From positions 868,001 to 932,000 of the forward strand of contig JACGCN010000015.1 in the NCBI GenBank assembly GCA_014905825.1: DNA of 64,000 bases, written 5' to 3'. This document shows, piece by piece, positions 33,046 to 44,623 of the stretch. The notes under the pieces were generated by a model. The model was not told the DNA's origin and ran no database searches. It was given only the letters and a program-made list of their open reading frames with translations. Both the position numbers and the translations under genes were made by a program. The DNA is from Lyophyllum atratum (taxonomy: Eukaryota > Basidiomycota > Agaricomycetes > Agaricales > Lyophyllaceae). Position 1 is the stretch's first letter. Each line of letters opens with the position of its first letter.

Positions 33046-36000
33046 ATGTCGCAATGGGGGCAAGCCCAGCAGCCTGGATTCCAGTATCCTATGCAAACTG
33101 GGTTTCCAGGGAATAACCCACAGTTCCAGCAGCAGAACCCGCAGTTCCAGCAGCAGCCCAATCCTCAGTTTCAGCAGCAGCAGAACCCACAATTTCAGCA
33201 GCAGCAGCCGGGCGGGGGCTTTGGGGGACCTGGCCTGGTTCCTCAACCGACTGGGTTCCCTGGACAGCGCATGCCTGGCTTTCAACAGCCCCAGCAGACT
33301 GGCTTCCAGGGAGGGTCTGGTTTTGTGCAGTCGCAGCCGACAGGCTTTCCGGGACAAGCCAGCAATTTCCAGCAACAGGCCCGTCCTGCACCTCCACCAG
33401 TCCCACCTCTTCCGACACAATATCAGCAGCCGAATCAGGGATCTGGATTCCTAGGGCTGCCCCAGCAGCAGCAGCAACCTCAAGTCAACCGTTTCCTCAG
33501 CGCCTCCCCCGGTATCAGCGGCGGAGGTGGTTTGCTTCCGCAAGCTACCGGTTTCCCCGGGAGGATGGGGCCCAGTCCACTCGTTCCTCAGATGACTGGA
33601 TATGTCGATCCACGCCTCCAGATGATGTCCAGCACATTCATGCCGATGAATAACACGTCGTTCGGCGGTGCTCCTCCACAGCTGGCACCGCCTCAATACA
33701 ACTTGCAGCAGTCGTTCCAGCAGCACAACCAGGCTCAGCGGGGGACTCCCACCCCGCAGATGAATTGGTCGCTGACCAAGGCGGAGAAGAAACAGTACAA
33801 CGACATCTTCAGATCTTGGGACGCCCAGAGCACCGGGTTCATCAGTGGTCAAACTGCATTGGAAGTGTTTGGGGCTAGTGGTCTCCCGAAGGATGATCTA
33901 GCTCGTATCTGGTATGTTCTACAGTCTATGCGTTCCTTTCGTATACTCAATCCTATTGCAGGACACTCGCTGATATCGATGATCGCGGCAAACTGAACAT
34001 TTCTGAATTTCACGTCGCGATGGGCCTCATCTATCGTAGTACGTATCTTACATCACTCTAGGACTCTAATGTCCTCATCTCCATTCCTTAGGATTGAGTG
34101 GTATGCCTGTACCCGATCAACTCCCCCCTGAACTTGTCCCGCCTTCTTCCCGCGACCTCGACAGCTCCGTCGACATCGTGAAAGACCTCTTGAAGCATGA
34201 ATCCCGAAACAGGTCCCCTTCCAGTTTCGATTCTCCCATATCCCGACAGAAGATCCGATCTTTCAACAACTCCTCATCCACCCTCGACTCTAACCGCGAT
34301 GCCACAATCTACAAGCACAACGACACTGAACCTTCCGGTGACTTTTACAAGCCAAGATCCCGCCATATCAACCGCGACGATGTGCGCTCCCGGAACGAGG
34401 AAGACAGCCCTTCGGCGGACTTGGATGAGATGAAGCGGAAGCTCGCGAACACCGCCCAGATGCTGGACCGCGCCGCTGAGGCTGACGCGTCTAGGACAGC
34501 AGAGGACGAGGCGTTGGATAGGGAGCTCGATGATCTTAAATACCGCGTCAAGAGGGTGGGCGATGACCTGGAGTATGTCTCTCGTGGTCCCAGATCGGCC
34601 GTGAAAGACCAGGATAGAAGGAAGTTGGAGCGTGAGCTTCTCAGCCTCATGCATGAACGTATTCCGGAAGTGGAAAGGAAGATCAAAGCCCGGGAGGAGA
34701 GAAAGGAGCGGGAGAAGAGACAGTGGGCCCGTGATCGGGATCGGGCGAATGATAGGTTCGGGAGATACGATACGGGTGGTGGGAAGAATGAATATTCGTC
34801 ATCGGGGAGGAGGTATGATGACCAAGACAGGGATAGGGATAGGGATCGGCCTTATTCGAGGGGAGATTATAGGGATAGGGAGAGGGATAGAGATGAGCGC
34901 GATGATGATCGCGACCGTTCATATCGGCGTGATACAAGGTCGAGGTCTCGCGATGAACGGGACTACGATCGTCCCCGCTCGCCACCCCGAGCGCGTTCGC
35001 CTCCTCCTCCTCCTCCACCTTCCAGTGCCCCTCCCAGCTCCATTCTCAGCCCCCCGGCAGCGCCTCCCCCACCGAAGGCTACACCGTCGCCTGCACCTAA
35101 CATGATGAAGATGACGGCTGCAGAACGGCAGGCGTATGCACGGTCCGAAGCCCAAAGGCGTATACAGGAGCGTATGGCTGCGTTGGGTGTGACGGCCCCT
35201 TCGTCCCCTGTCATCGATTCCACTGTGGAAGATAGGCTCCAGCAAGATAAGAAGGAGGCGGAAGAAAGGGCCAAGCTCGCTGAGAAGCAGGCGGAGGAGA
35301 GGGAGAGACTGCGCAATGAGCGGTTGGACAGTGAGAAGGCGGCGAAGGCATCTCCTTCTCCAACACCTGCACCAGTACCGACCCCGACGCGTACCGTTCC
35401 TACACCCACTGCAGCGGCGCCGACCCCATCGTCTAGGCCTGCTCCTCCCCCAGCGACCAAAACACGTGCTCCTGCTCCCCCTCCGCCTCGTAAAGTGCCG
35501 GCGATCCGACAACCTCCGACCATCGCTCCTCCCGCACCTAAACCTCCTGTTCCCGTCGTCGTCGCGCCCCCTCCTGTACCCGAGGTTGATCCTGAAGAGG
35601 AAGCCATGCGCGCCCGCGAGGAGGCTATCAAGAAGCAACGTGAAGCGAGGGCTGAAAAGCTCAGGCAGCTTGAAAGAGAGGAGGAGGAAGCTGCTAGGTT
35701 GGAGGAGGAGAGATATCAAGCTAGGCTGCAGTCTCTCAAGGCCAAAACTACGCCATCACCTGCTCCCGTTGCCCCGCCTCCACCGAGGGCGCCTACTCCT
35801 CCGCCTGCGCCTGTCGTTGTAACCCAGTCACCCGTCCTTGATACGACAAAATCTACGAACCCGTTCAGTCGTCTCATCAAAGAAGGGGCTACGGCGCCGC
35901 TTTCAGCACCCCCCGCCCCCACAGCAACGAACGGCAACACCAACCCATGGAATCGTCCTCAGGCCACGATCTCACCCGTCGTCGCCGCGCCCACCCCACC

Positions 36001-39000
36001 CAAGAGCCCTGGTCCCAAGACATACAACACCGCCCCAACCTCGAGCATCGAAGACGACTGGGACGATATCCAGGAGACCGTCGAGGATGATAGCAGCGAA
36101 GATGAAGGGCCTGCGGGGAGGAAGCAGAGGGAGAACATGGCGAAGGTGCTGTTTGGTGGGATGATGCCTACGAGTCGGCCGCAGTCTGCTGCTGCGGGTG
36201 CGAATGGGAGTGGGAGACCGGGGTCGACGCCTGTTTCCCCTGCTCCTCCTGCGCCTCCTGCTCCTCCTGCCCCCCCTGCCCCCCCTGCGGCCCCTGCTGC
36301 TCCCCCTGCTCCCCCTGCTCCCCCTGCACCTCAGGCTCCTTTTGCGACCCCAGCATTCGAAGCACAGGTGCCACGCCCTGCTGATGCCATCGGCGACCGT
36401 AGCGGGCTGATGGCCTCCATCCAAGGAGGACTCAAGCTTCGCCCCGCCAAGACGGTCGATAAGAGTGCCCCGCCGGTTTCTGGCCGAGTCGTGGGGGACG
36501 CTGCGCCCCCTGCGCATATCAACGCCGTGGTGAAGCCGCCCTCGCCGAGTCGTGAGACACTGCAGATGTATTACGATGACCATGAGGAGCACCGACCTGA
36601 ACCGAGTGTGATGAGTGTGGACCAAGGCCAGGGGAGCACGTCGAAGTCGGGTCATAGGCAGTCGGTTGGCTGGTTTGCGGAGAGGGCTGCGGATGCGGGC
36701 GTAGGGGCTGGCGCGGTTGGAGGTGAGGATGTGCAGAGGTTGCCTTCCACGACGGAGGAGGAGGAGGAGGAGGCACCGGCGCCGATTCCGGCGATCCATG
36801 TTGATGAGGTGGCGCCTGATGTTGTGGATCCGATGGCGGATGTTGATAAGTCTATTGGTGAGTTGTGTTTTCCTATAGTGGGGGCACTGGATGGTGTACT
36901 AATGTGGCATCTCGTAGAGCATCGTGTGCGATCTTTGTATGCATACCAGGGTGAAGGACCTGATGATCTTTGTGAGTGTTCCAGCGTGCTGGGGTCTGGT
37001 GGAAGTAGCTGACATTCGACTAGCGTTCGGAGAGAACCTGGTTCTTACTGCGAACCCTTCGAAGTCGGGAGGAGATTGGTGGTATGGCACTCTGGTTAGC
37101 TCAGGAAAGTCGGGCATGTTCCCGAAGACATATGTGGATGTCGTCAAACCCAGTGCGTATGCTGAATCCTTCAGTGACGCTTCCCTGCTGATCGGGTTGC
37201 GTTGGATAGTCACGGCTAAGGCTCTTTACTCCTACACCGGCAACAACCCCGATGAGCTCCCGTTCACCGAAGGCGACCATCTTACAATCATAGACACGGC
37301 CGAGGAGGAGTGGTGGAAGACGGAACAAGGCGGGGTGGTCTTCATCGTTCCCGCCGCCTATCTGGAGGTCGTCGAGGGTTAGTGACTTCATCGTTTATTG
37401 AGTTCCCTCTGTTTACATATCGGGAATAAAATAGGCTAAAATATCCTTTTTTTCTGCTTCATTTTTCCATGTACACACCCTCAAAATTACATCTTTACAC
37501 GGAATGGAATTACGTTAAATGCTACTAGCTCCCGAGCGTGCGCCTGGAAACTCGATGAGGTTCACAACGACGACCGCAACGGAAAGTTCTGTTGAGGTAA
37601 AGGAGGCTGCTGACTCGAGACACGTAGTCACAGATCCTGTGCTTGGTGATGCTTCACTGGACCGCGAGCAGAGCGACGACGCCGACGATTCGGACTCATC
37701 GTCGGACTATCTCTCCTTCGACGAGAGCGACGGGGAAGACAACTATCCCGAAACGAAGGCCGAACGAGACGCACGGGCACATGAGCGGCAGCTCGTCCTC
37801 CAAGCCGCAGGCCTCATCGTCAAGCAAGACGACAACAAACCACCCCCGCAGCTCGTGCGAGCCCGATCGGCGAAACGCCGCCCTGCTCCTGCTGCCCCCA
37901 GGCGGCCTGTCGCGGTTACGAAGGACCTTCCTCCAGTACCAGAACCGGAACCGGAGGCCGAGGCGGAGCCCATGGATCACGCGGCGCGCTTAGACGACGC
38001 GTTCGACAGGTATGAGTCCTTCAAGACCACGCAGGGGAACCGGATGTCTGTCGCGTCGTCTGTGGATACGGTGTCTGCTTCACCAACCGTCTCGAGCTTC
38101 TCGATGGCGGCCACCTCATCGAAGGAGGGTGAGAGTGGGAGGGGCTATTCCCACTTTTTGAACTTCTTGGGCAGGACGAAGACGCCGGATGGGGAACGCA
38201 GGACGACGCTTAATATTTCGGCGCCGATTATGATTGGCTCGGAGGACCCTTCGAGGTCGAGCAGTCCAGCGTTCGGGACGGTATGTGCATTCTTGTATGC
38301 TTTGAGATGCTTTGCTGATGGGTCGACGCAGTCATGGGCGAGCTTGGTTGATAAGACGGCACTTGAGGGTATTCCTCCTGGAGAGCGACGTCGCCAAGAG
38401 GTATGATTGTCTCTTTTCATCCTGTCGGTCTTCACTCATATCACCCGCATAGGCTATCTTCGAGCTGATCAACACAGAAGCCGCCTATGTCCGTGACCTT
38501 CAGCTTATTGTTGAGGTAGAAGACCTACCATTCTCGTAAGATTCGTGACCCTGACGTTCGTAAAGATCTTCTATTCCAGCATGGTGCCTCTACTATCCCG
38601 GAAAGAAGTCACTGTCATTTTTGCCAACATCGAGGACATTCTGCTAACAAACACGGTCAGCTAAATCTCCCCCTCCTTGTCTCAACCTTCATTTACCGTC
38701 CCTTCAGACGTTTCTAAGCAGCCTCGAGGAGCGCCAAAAGGATTGTCGTCTATATATTGACCACATCGGGGATATCCTGGGTAATCACATCCCGAACATG
38801 GCGGTCTATATGGTAAGCCGCACCAACCCTGAATTTCCTAGCTACGTTTTGACTCGCACGGATAGGCATATTGTGTCAATCAGGCCACTGCGATCAAGGT
38901 GCTGAAATCGCTGCGTGACTCGGATCCGGACCTGGCCGCACACCTCCAGGTACGTAGTGCCGTCTACCTTCATATGCCGATGAGCAACTGAGCCTCTTAT

Positions 39001-39962
39001 AGCGCTTACGAGACGACCCAGCTGTCCGGAATTTGGACTTATCAAGCTATCTTCTCGTTCCCAGTACGTTTCACATATCTTGTGCTATTGCTCCTGCTTG
39101 ATGTTTCTTGTTATCAAGTGCAACGAATAACACGATATCCACTTCTCATAAAACAGGTGCGTTCCACCATCATAGTCTCGATGAGTATTCAACAAGGTCT
39201 GCAGATTCTGCATCATACAGAGCTTGAAGGCGAGCGAGAAAGCATCCAGCGAGTGGTCGAAATAGCTGAGAAGATACTTGACAACATCAACGAAACTATT
39301 CGGGACCAGGAAGGCCGAGAAACCCTAAAAGTCATCTCCCAGTACCTCTGGATTGGTCAAGGGTATGCAGTTTTCATCTTATATATGTACGTGGCTGAAA
39401 CTCGGATACAGTCGCCTCGACTTGACGGCTCCAACTCGATACATGGGTGCACGCAAACTCATCAAGGAAGGGGCGCTAATGAAAGCTAAAAGCGGGCGGA
39501 AGTTGTACGGCTTCTTGTGTAGCGATATCCTCGTCCTTACGGACGAGTCTATGAAGACATTATACAGGATGGTACGCATCTTGTATGATACATCATCGTC
39601 ATCCACGCTCACCTCATCCTACCCACAGCCAGTGCCGTTAGCCCAGGCCCGAGTGAAAGAAGCTGGAAAAGGTTAGCAAGGAAGCATGCTGATTGAAATC
39701 GCTTTCTTGACAACTCCGATTTGATCTTCCAGACGAGTTGACCTTCGAAGTTACGCAAGCATACCCCAGAGGAGGTGACAGCATCGCTCTCAAGGCCGCC
39801 TCTGTCCGCGATTGCCAGAGTGAGTTTCATCGATGCCTGTCGCGGAATTAATAAGGCAGCTATGCTGACGTACCCGTGACAGTGTGGATGCACGAAATTG
39901 AGTATGCTGGTCGTCGCTGTCGTCATGCTGAAGACCGGGCGATGAGGAAACACAGAAAGTGA
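33046..39962 (+). CDS. PAN1: Pan1/intersectin-like endocytic scaffold with RhoGEF (Cin1 type)
   Basis: Nineteen exons close in phase on 1,949 residues. In order: a Gln/Pro-rich N terminus with four LxxQxTG motifs (residues 64-185), one EH domain (about 240-330), coiled coil (about 410-520), Arg/Asp-rich and proline-rich tracts, a WH2-like actin-binding motif (GLMASIQGG then LKLR, about 1085), two SH3 domains (about 1238-1297 and 1298-1353), a DH RhoGEF domain with [14 protein letters not shown] (about 1625-1815) and a PH domain (about 1820-1935). In yeast Pan1 activates Arp2/3 at endocytic sites. The added SH3-DH-PH half is as in Cryptococcus Cin1 and animal intersectins. Exon ends: 33911, 34038, 36857, 36971, 37152, 37377, 38280, 38400, 38515, 38655, 38812, 38949, 39063, 39156, 39362, 39571, 39671, 39819. 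Intron 6 (37378-37528) is the long one. Confidence 0.9.
37378..37528 (+). promoter_or_regulatory. Candidate retained intron giving a short PAN1 isoform
   Basis: This GTTAGT...CTACTAG intron is 151 nt, while its neighbours are about 50-60 nt. Splicing joins the SH3 and DH halves in perfect phase. Retention reads straight into TAG at 37380-37382, ending a 1,354-residue protein after the second SH3 domain. Confidence 0.55.
37425..37430 (+). terminator. AATAAA polyadenylation signal inside PAN1 intron 6
   Basis: A perfect AATAAA lies 43 nt after the intronic stop codon and is followed by a T-run at about 37447. It could end a short transcript. Confidence 0.4.
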
Positions 39963-40307
39963 TATCCAGGGACCACTTTCATGCCAAGCTAGCTTGGTAG
40001 ATACCCCTGAGTCGTACGCCTTGCTTTAACCCAGGACTTTATATGCTTACTCGCTATGTAATGTGCATCTGTAATCCTCTACCATGTCAGTAGTGTACAC
40101 CAATACCCCTTTATATAGACTATCGTACATATCCCATGATTTTTATCGCGAGGTTTCCGAGGGAATCGTGATTTGACCGGCCCTCCATATAACCGAACAG
40201 CAGCCGCATGATCGGGCCCACCTCCGGATGCGCAATATCCGACATGTTCAGAATATAAGCATAGGTGCCACAGGTGCCTCATTATCCCCTCCTCCCCTGC
40301 TAAAACC
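39963..40307. other. Intergenic stretch PAN1 to SDR
   Basis: 3' flank of PAN1 and promoter of the SDR gene. Nothing else is recognised. Confidence 0.4.
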
Positions 40308-41793
40308 ATGTCCGCGCCAGGTATGAGAATTGGTTCAGTTGGCATGCCTTGGACTCATTCTAATGATGCCCTAGACCTCACCATCAACTCCCTGTTCAAT
40401 GTCAAGGGCAAAATCGGTACTGAGGTCATTTTAGAAGTGCTATGGCCACGAAACTTATCGCAAAATATGTACAGTTCTCGTCACGGGTGGAGGTAGTGGT
40501 ATTGGGAAGATGATCGCAGCTGGCTTCGCGCAGAACGGCGCCAAGGTGTACATTGCAGCACGGAAGGAGGCACAACTCAAGGAGGTGCGTCTGCTATCGG
40601 CCCTGAACCCCAATTTCACGAATTTATGTGATTATATCTCACTTAGGCTGCAGCTGAGATCAGTAAGGCCTCGCCAATACCGGTGCAATATATCCCGGCG
40701 AACGTCGGGGTACGCAAGTCGTGCTTCGCCCCAACAAGCCCTCTCCGCTGACGGACCGTACTTCCTGTTGTTTAGTCCAGAGCAGGATGTGATGCGCTCA
40801 TTTCCGAGTTCAAAAAACGTGAAAATAAGCTTCATGTGCTCGTCAATAACGCGGGCATCACCTGGGGTGGCTCGTTCACCGACTTCCCTGAGGAGAAAGG
40901 GTGGGATAATGTCTTCAACGTGAACGTGAAGAGCATCTTTTACAGTACGTTATCCTCAGATCCGCACGTCTTTACAGCTAATCATTGTATTATAGTGACC
41001 GCTGGGTGGGTTAGTCGGAATTGTACTTCGGAGCGGTGACTAAATCGAGCACGACAGCCTGTCCGACCTCCTGTCGAAGGATGCCAACAATCGAGATCCG
41101 GGACGCGTCATCAACATCTCCTCGACAGCGTCCGTCGACCCTAGAACCGAATCCCCACTCAGCAAAGACGGCGACGGGACATGGAGTTGTATGCACATCC
41201 CCGTTGATCTTTCTTTGATTTCTTGCTCATCAATCACCTGCAGACCAGCCAAGCAAAGCTGCAGGTAAGCATTACCGGTGGCCTCAGTTGCGGAACCCCG
41301 TGCTGATCTAAATATATAGTCAATCAACTCACCTCGGCACTGGCATTGAAACTAGGACCACAACACGTCACGTAAGGACTCCTTACTTCATGCTTTACCA
41401 GGCACTGATATTGAACCTATATCTCGCAGCGTTAATGCAATTCTCCCTGGGTATGATATCCATCACTATTGAGGAGCCGAGCTCCCGTTAACGGATATCA
41501 TGCCAAACTACAGACTCTTCCCAAGCAAAATGACAGCATTCGGTATCCAGACCGTGGGTGAAGACACATTCGCATCAGGCCAACCAACAGGTACGTCTTC
41601 GTCAGTCTACTCACTTTCGTTGACCAATAATGTATCGTTCTTGAAAGGCCGGATCGGCACGCCCTACGATATGGCTGGACTCGCGCTCTTCCTCGCCTCG
41701 CCAGCGTCCGCCCATGTCACCGGTACACACACACTGTTGGATGGGGGCGCGCGGTACGGGCGCGCAGCGATGACAGCGGGGACGAGGCTGTAA
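40308..41793 (+). CDS. Short-chain dehydrogenase/reductase (SDR), 11 exons
   Basis: Exons 40308-40416, 40475-40584, 40647-40709, 40776-40944, 40996-41009, 41050-41188, 41244-41264, 41320-41371, 41430-41450, 41514-41590 and 41648-41793 join to 306 residues. Classical SDR features are all there: the cofactor loop TGGGSGIG, NNAG, the catalytic Ser in INISSTAS, and YQPSK carrying the Tyr and Lys. The C-terminal block is LFLASPASAHVTGTHTLLDG. This resembles 3-oxoacyl-ACP-reductase/RhlG-like fungal SDRs that use NAD(P)H on keto or hydroxy groups. The substrate is unknown. Exon 5 is only 14 nt and is the least certain, chosen because it keeps phase and uses GTTAGT with a TGACTAA branch site. The next gene converges on it. 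Confidence 0.8.
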
Positions 41794-41936
41794 ATTATGC
41801 GTTTAAATTAATATGTGCTCTTTCCGATACCTCAGATATGCTGTGTGTCGGATGTATATGATACCCTAGGCGCCATTCGAGGTATTTATAGGGAGATAGG
41901 TAGTGATACTAAAAGCTTTCTCTACACCCCGGCGGC

Positions 41937-43978
41937 TCAGGAACCAATGAGTTTTTCTAACTTGTCTCGACGCTCAGGCAAGTCTGGATGATCAAGTGGT
42001 GTCCCATCGCGAGCAGACGGACTGTAGTGTTGAGCGGCACCTAGATCCTCTTGCCTTCCAAATCTGTCGTAGCGGATGGTATATATTTCCGCTAACCCAG
42101 ACTGACGCTCGGCCAGAGCTGGATGATCGGAGGGTGTATTGTCAACTGCGGCCCTCCAGTAGAAGAATGCAGCCTCGAGGTCGTCCACTACAGCAGTTCT
42201 CTGGTACCGCTTGTGATACGCCATTGCTAGAGTCGCCTGGTATTTCGGGAGTTGTGGATGATCAGCTGGGGTATCATCCACGGCAGCTTTCGCATATTCA
42301 AGGGCAGCTTTAAGATGATCTTTTTCACCGAGTTCAACGTGCCCAAGCACGTGCAACTCCGTTCGATGACGCTGACAATGAGCAAGGTCTGAATGGCTTC
42401 GAGGTGTGCTATCAAGCTGAGAAGCCTCGGCATTTTGGAGAGCATTTTGGAGGCCATCCAGAGAGGGTATTCCCGGGTTCCGCTCGTCGAAAAAGCTCTG
42501 TGGATCATTGGCGAGGATCTTATCTGAGACCAAACCAGCTTTTTCTGGTTCTACGGGTTCAGCATCGACATGGGGATATACACCGTGTCCGCCCTGCAAA
42601 TAAAGATTTTGATGGCATACTGATAAAAGGTCATAGCAGTCCGGGAGGCGAGGATGGTCCTCGGGAGTTGCAATCAAAGCAGCTGTCGCATATAAGAAAG
42701 CTGCTTCGAGGTCAACCGGGGCCTTAAGTCTTTGGTAACGAAGAGTGTACGCCGTTCCGAGACCTGCTTGGTGTAGAGCGCGGAGAGGATGGCCTTCAGG
42801 TAGACATGCCATTGCAGCCTTTCGATGACGAATAGCCGCCTCAAGATCATCAAGTGTCCCGAAGCGCTGGAAACGGCGGATATATATTTCGGCTAAACAT
42901 GCTTGACGCTGGCTGCATTTGCGATGACGTGGCGGCTGGACCTCCGAGACTATCTTCATGAGGCTAAGAGAAGCCTCCAGATCGTCTAATTGCCCAAACC
43001 TATCGAATCGGTGGATATAACTTGAAGCTAGGTTTAAATGACTTTGTCGACGAGCCAGGTCTGGTCCGTCTGGATAATAATCGGCTGCCAGGATGTCGAT
43101 GGCATCAACAGCAGCTTTGTGATATTCCACGGATGCGTGAATATCGTCAACGGCACCAAACCTGAGGTGTATTTTTCCACGTATCAAGGCTAAATTGCCC
43201 AGACGGTGAGGATAACTGGAATCTTCTCTGTGAATAGAACTGAGAGCAGCCTCACTGCAACTCAGGGACGCCTCGAGGTCCTCCAGTCTCCCGAGTCGAC
43301 AATAACGACCTAGGTAGAATGTACACAACCTAGACTGAAGATAAGACGATCTCGGCTCATCAGCCGAGGGCATAGGCATTTTTTCGTCAAGGATCTTCGT
43401 AATGTTTAGGGCGCTTTCAATATCCCCTAGCGAACCGAGTCTAGCAAAACGAGCTTCATATACCTCCACCACTTCATTTTGGCAGTAGCTTGGGGTCCCG
43501 GAATCGCTAGGATGCGACCCATCTATAGCGGCTTCGTAAAACGTCACGGCCATATTGAGATTCCAGAGATTGTCTGTACGGTCGCACACGTTGAAGTGTT
43601 CCTCGGCGGCATCAGCCAGCGCCCCGGCGAGCGTACGGTGACCTAGTGGAAGTTCTACGACCAGAGCATTACATTCGACAAGCTCGGCGGTTAGTTGGGG
43701 ACGAGGGTCATTGCTGGATTGAAACATCGATGGCTAGAGATCAACAAGCTCGAAGAGCCGTCTCCGAGTATCATCAAAGTTTACTCACTGTATCTGAATC
43801 ATTTTCCTCCCCATCCAGGCGGATTGCTTGTTCGGCGTGCGCAGCACTACTGTGAACAGTAAGACCATCACTTAATCGTCTATGAGTAGTGTGATTCTGC
43901 CAGGTTGCATTTCGGAAAAGAGATATACCTTCTCCCTATGGCACTTAGCGCATCACTCCCACTGCCATCTGTAGCCAT
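41937..43978 (-). CDS. TPR-like repeat protein, copy A
   Basis: Exons 43978-43929, 43849-43789 and 43733-41937 give 635 residues. After a variable acidic head, the protein is about ten copies of a roughly 50-residue helical repeat: LA..Y..R..RFG.LDDLEAA...... AV...P..HP.LP.RQ. Such arrays in Agaricomycetes are commonly followed by a CHAT caspase-like domain; here the protein simply ends after the last repeat (PDLPERRDKLEKLIGS). Repeats of this type form superhelical protein-binding scaffolds, so binding is inferred but the partner is unknown. It lies on the opposite strand to copies B and C, is more diverged from them, and has an extra intron near the start. It converges on the SDR gene, with 143 bp between their ends. 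Confidence 0.8.
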
Positions 43979-44623
43979 TCTAAAGTACTTCGTGGAATTC
44001 GCGTGAGTAGGACAGTGGAATTGGAAAAGCAAACCTTGAGATCGATTCAAATAACACATTGATCTATCTAATACTGATCAGGTGATGGAAATTACTTACT
44101 ATCCTGATGGCGCAGGAAAAGACTCTTGAATGACGTTCAAGCTCTTTCTTCACTCACCAGCGTCCGCCTATGCCGGAGGTACACATATACTATTGGATGG
44201 AGAAGATGCGGTATGGGCTCGTGGTGATGACAGTCAACGCACAGACGCCAGAGCAGCATCGAAATCCTCTTGTCTGCAGAGTTTAACATACGTATGAGTT
44301 CAATTATAATCAGGCGACACAATCTTTATGGCATTGATGGAAGTGTTACACCACCCCGAGACCCACATAACTGGATCACGATGAATAGAACACTCGAGTA
44401 CATTGGAGATGCAGTATCAAGCTTTATAGCCAGATCCAGTTGAAGTACAAAATTGTGCTCAATACAGAGCGTAGCACATGCATCGAGTTCCAAGACACAG
44501 TCCATGTCCAATCAAGCCCGAAGCGACAAGGCAGAGTCGAGATGTAGTCCACGATCAGAAAAGAGCGCGAGTCTAGGCCCTAGAAAAAGAAGAGAAGCAA
44601 AGAAATCAATCGGACACTCAACC
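43979..44623. other. Spacer containing an SDR relic
   Basis: Upstream region of TPR copy A and 3' flank of the DUF6697 gene. The only recognisable content is the SDR fragment at 44138-44240. Confidence 0.5.
44138..44240 (+). pseudogene. Relic of a second SDR gene (C-terminal fragment)
   Basis: About 100 bp align without gaps over most of their length to the last exon of the SDR gene (41681-41783). The translation LFLHSPASAYAGGTHILLDG matches LFLASPASAHVTGTHTLLDG of the intact gene. The frame is lost just after, at gatgcggtatgg, where the intact gene reads GARYGR. No other SDR exon was found beside it. Confidence 0.75.

Noticed and set aside
34919..35719. Long frames on the minus strand inside PAN1
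   Set aside because: These Arg/Gly-rich frames are shadows of the proline-rich and low-complexity coding sequence on the plus strand.
37519..39962. DH-PH region as a separate RhoGEF gene starting at the ATG 37519
   Set aside because: The preceding 151-nt intron joins it to the SH3 exons in exact phase, and the fused order matches intersectin/Cin1. I kept one gene and reported retention as an isoform.
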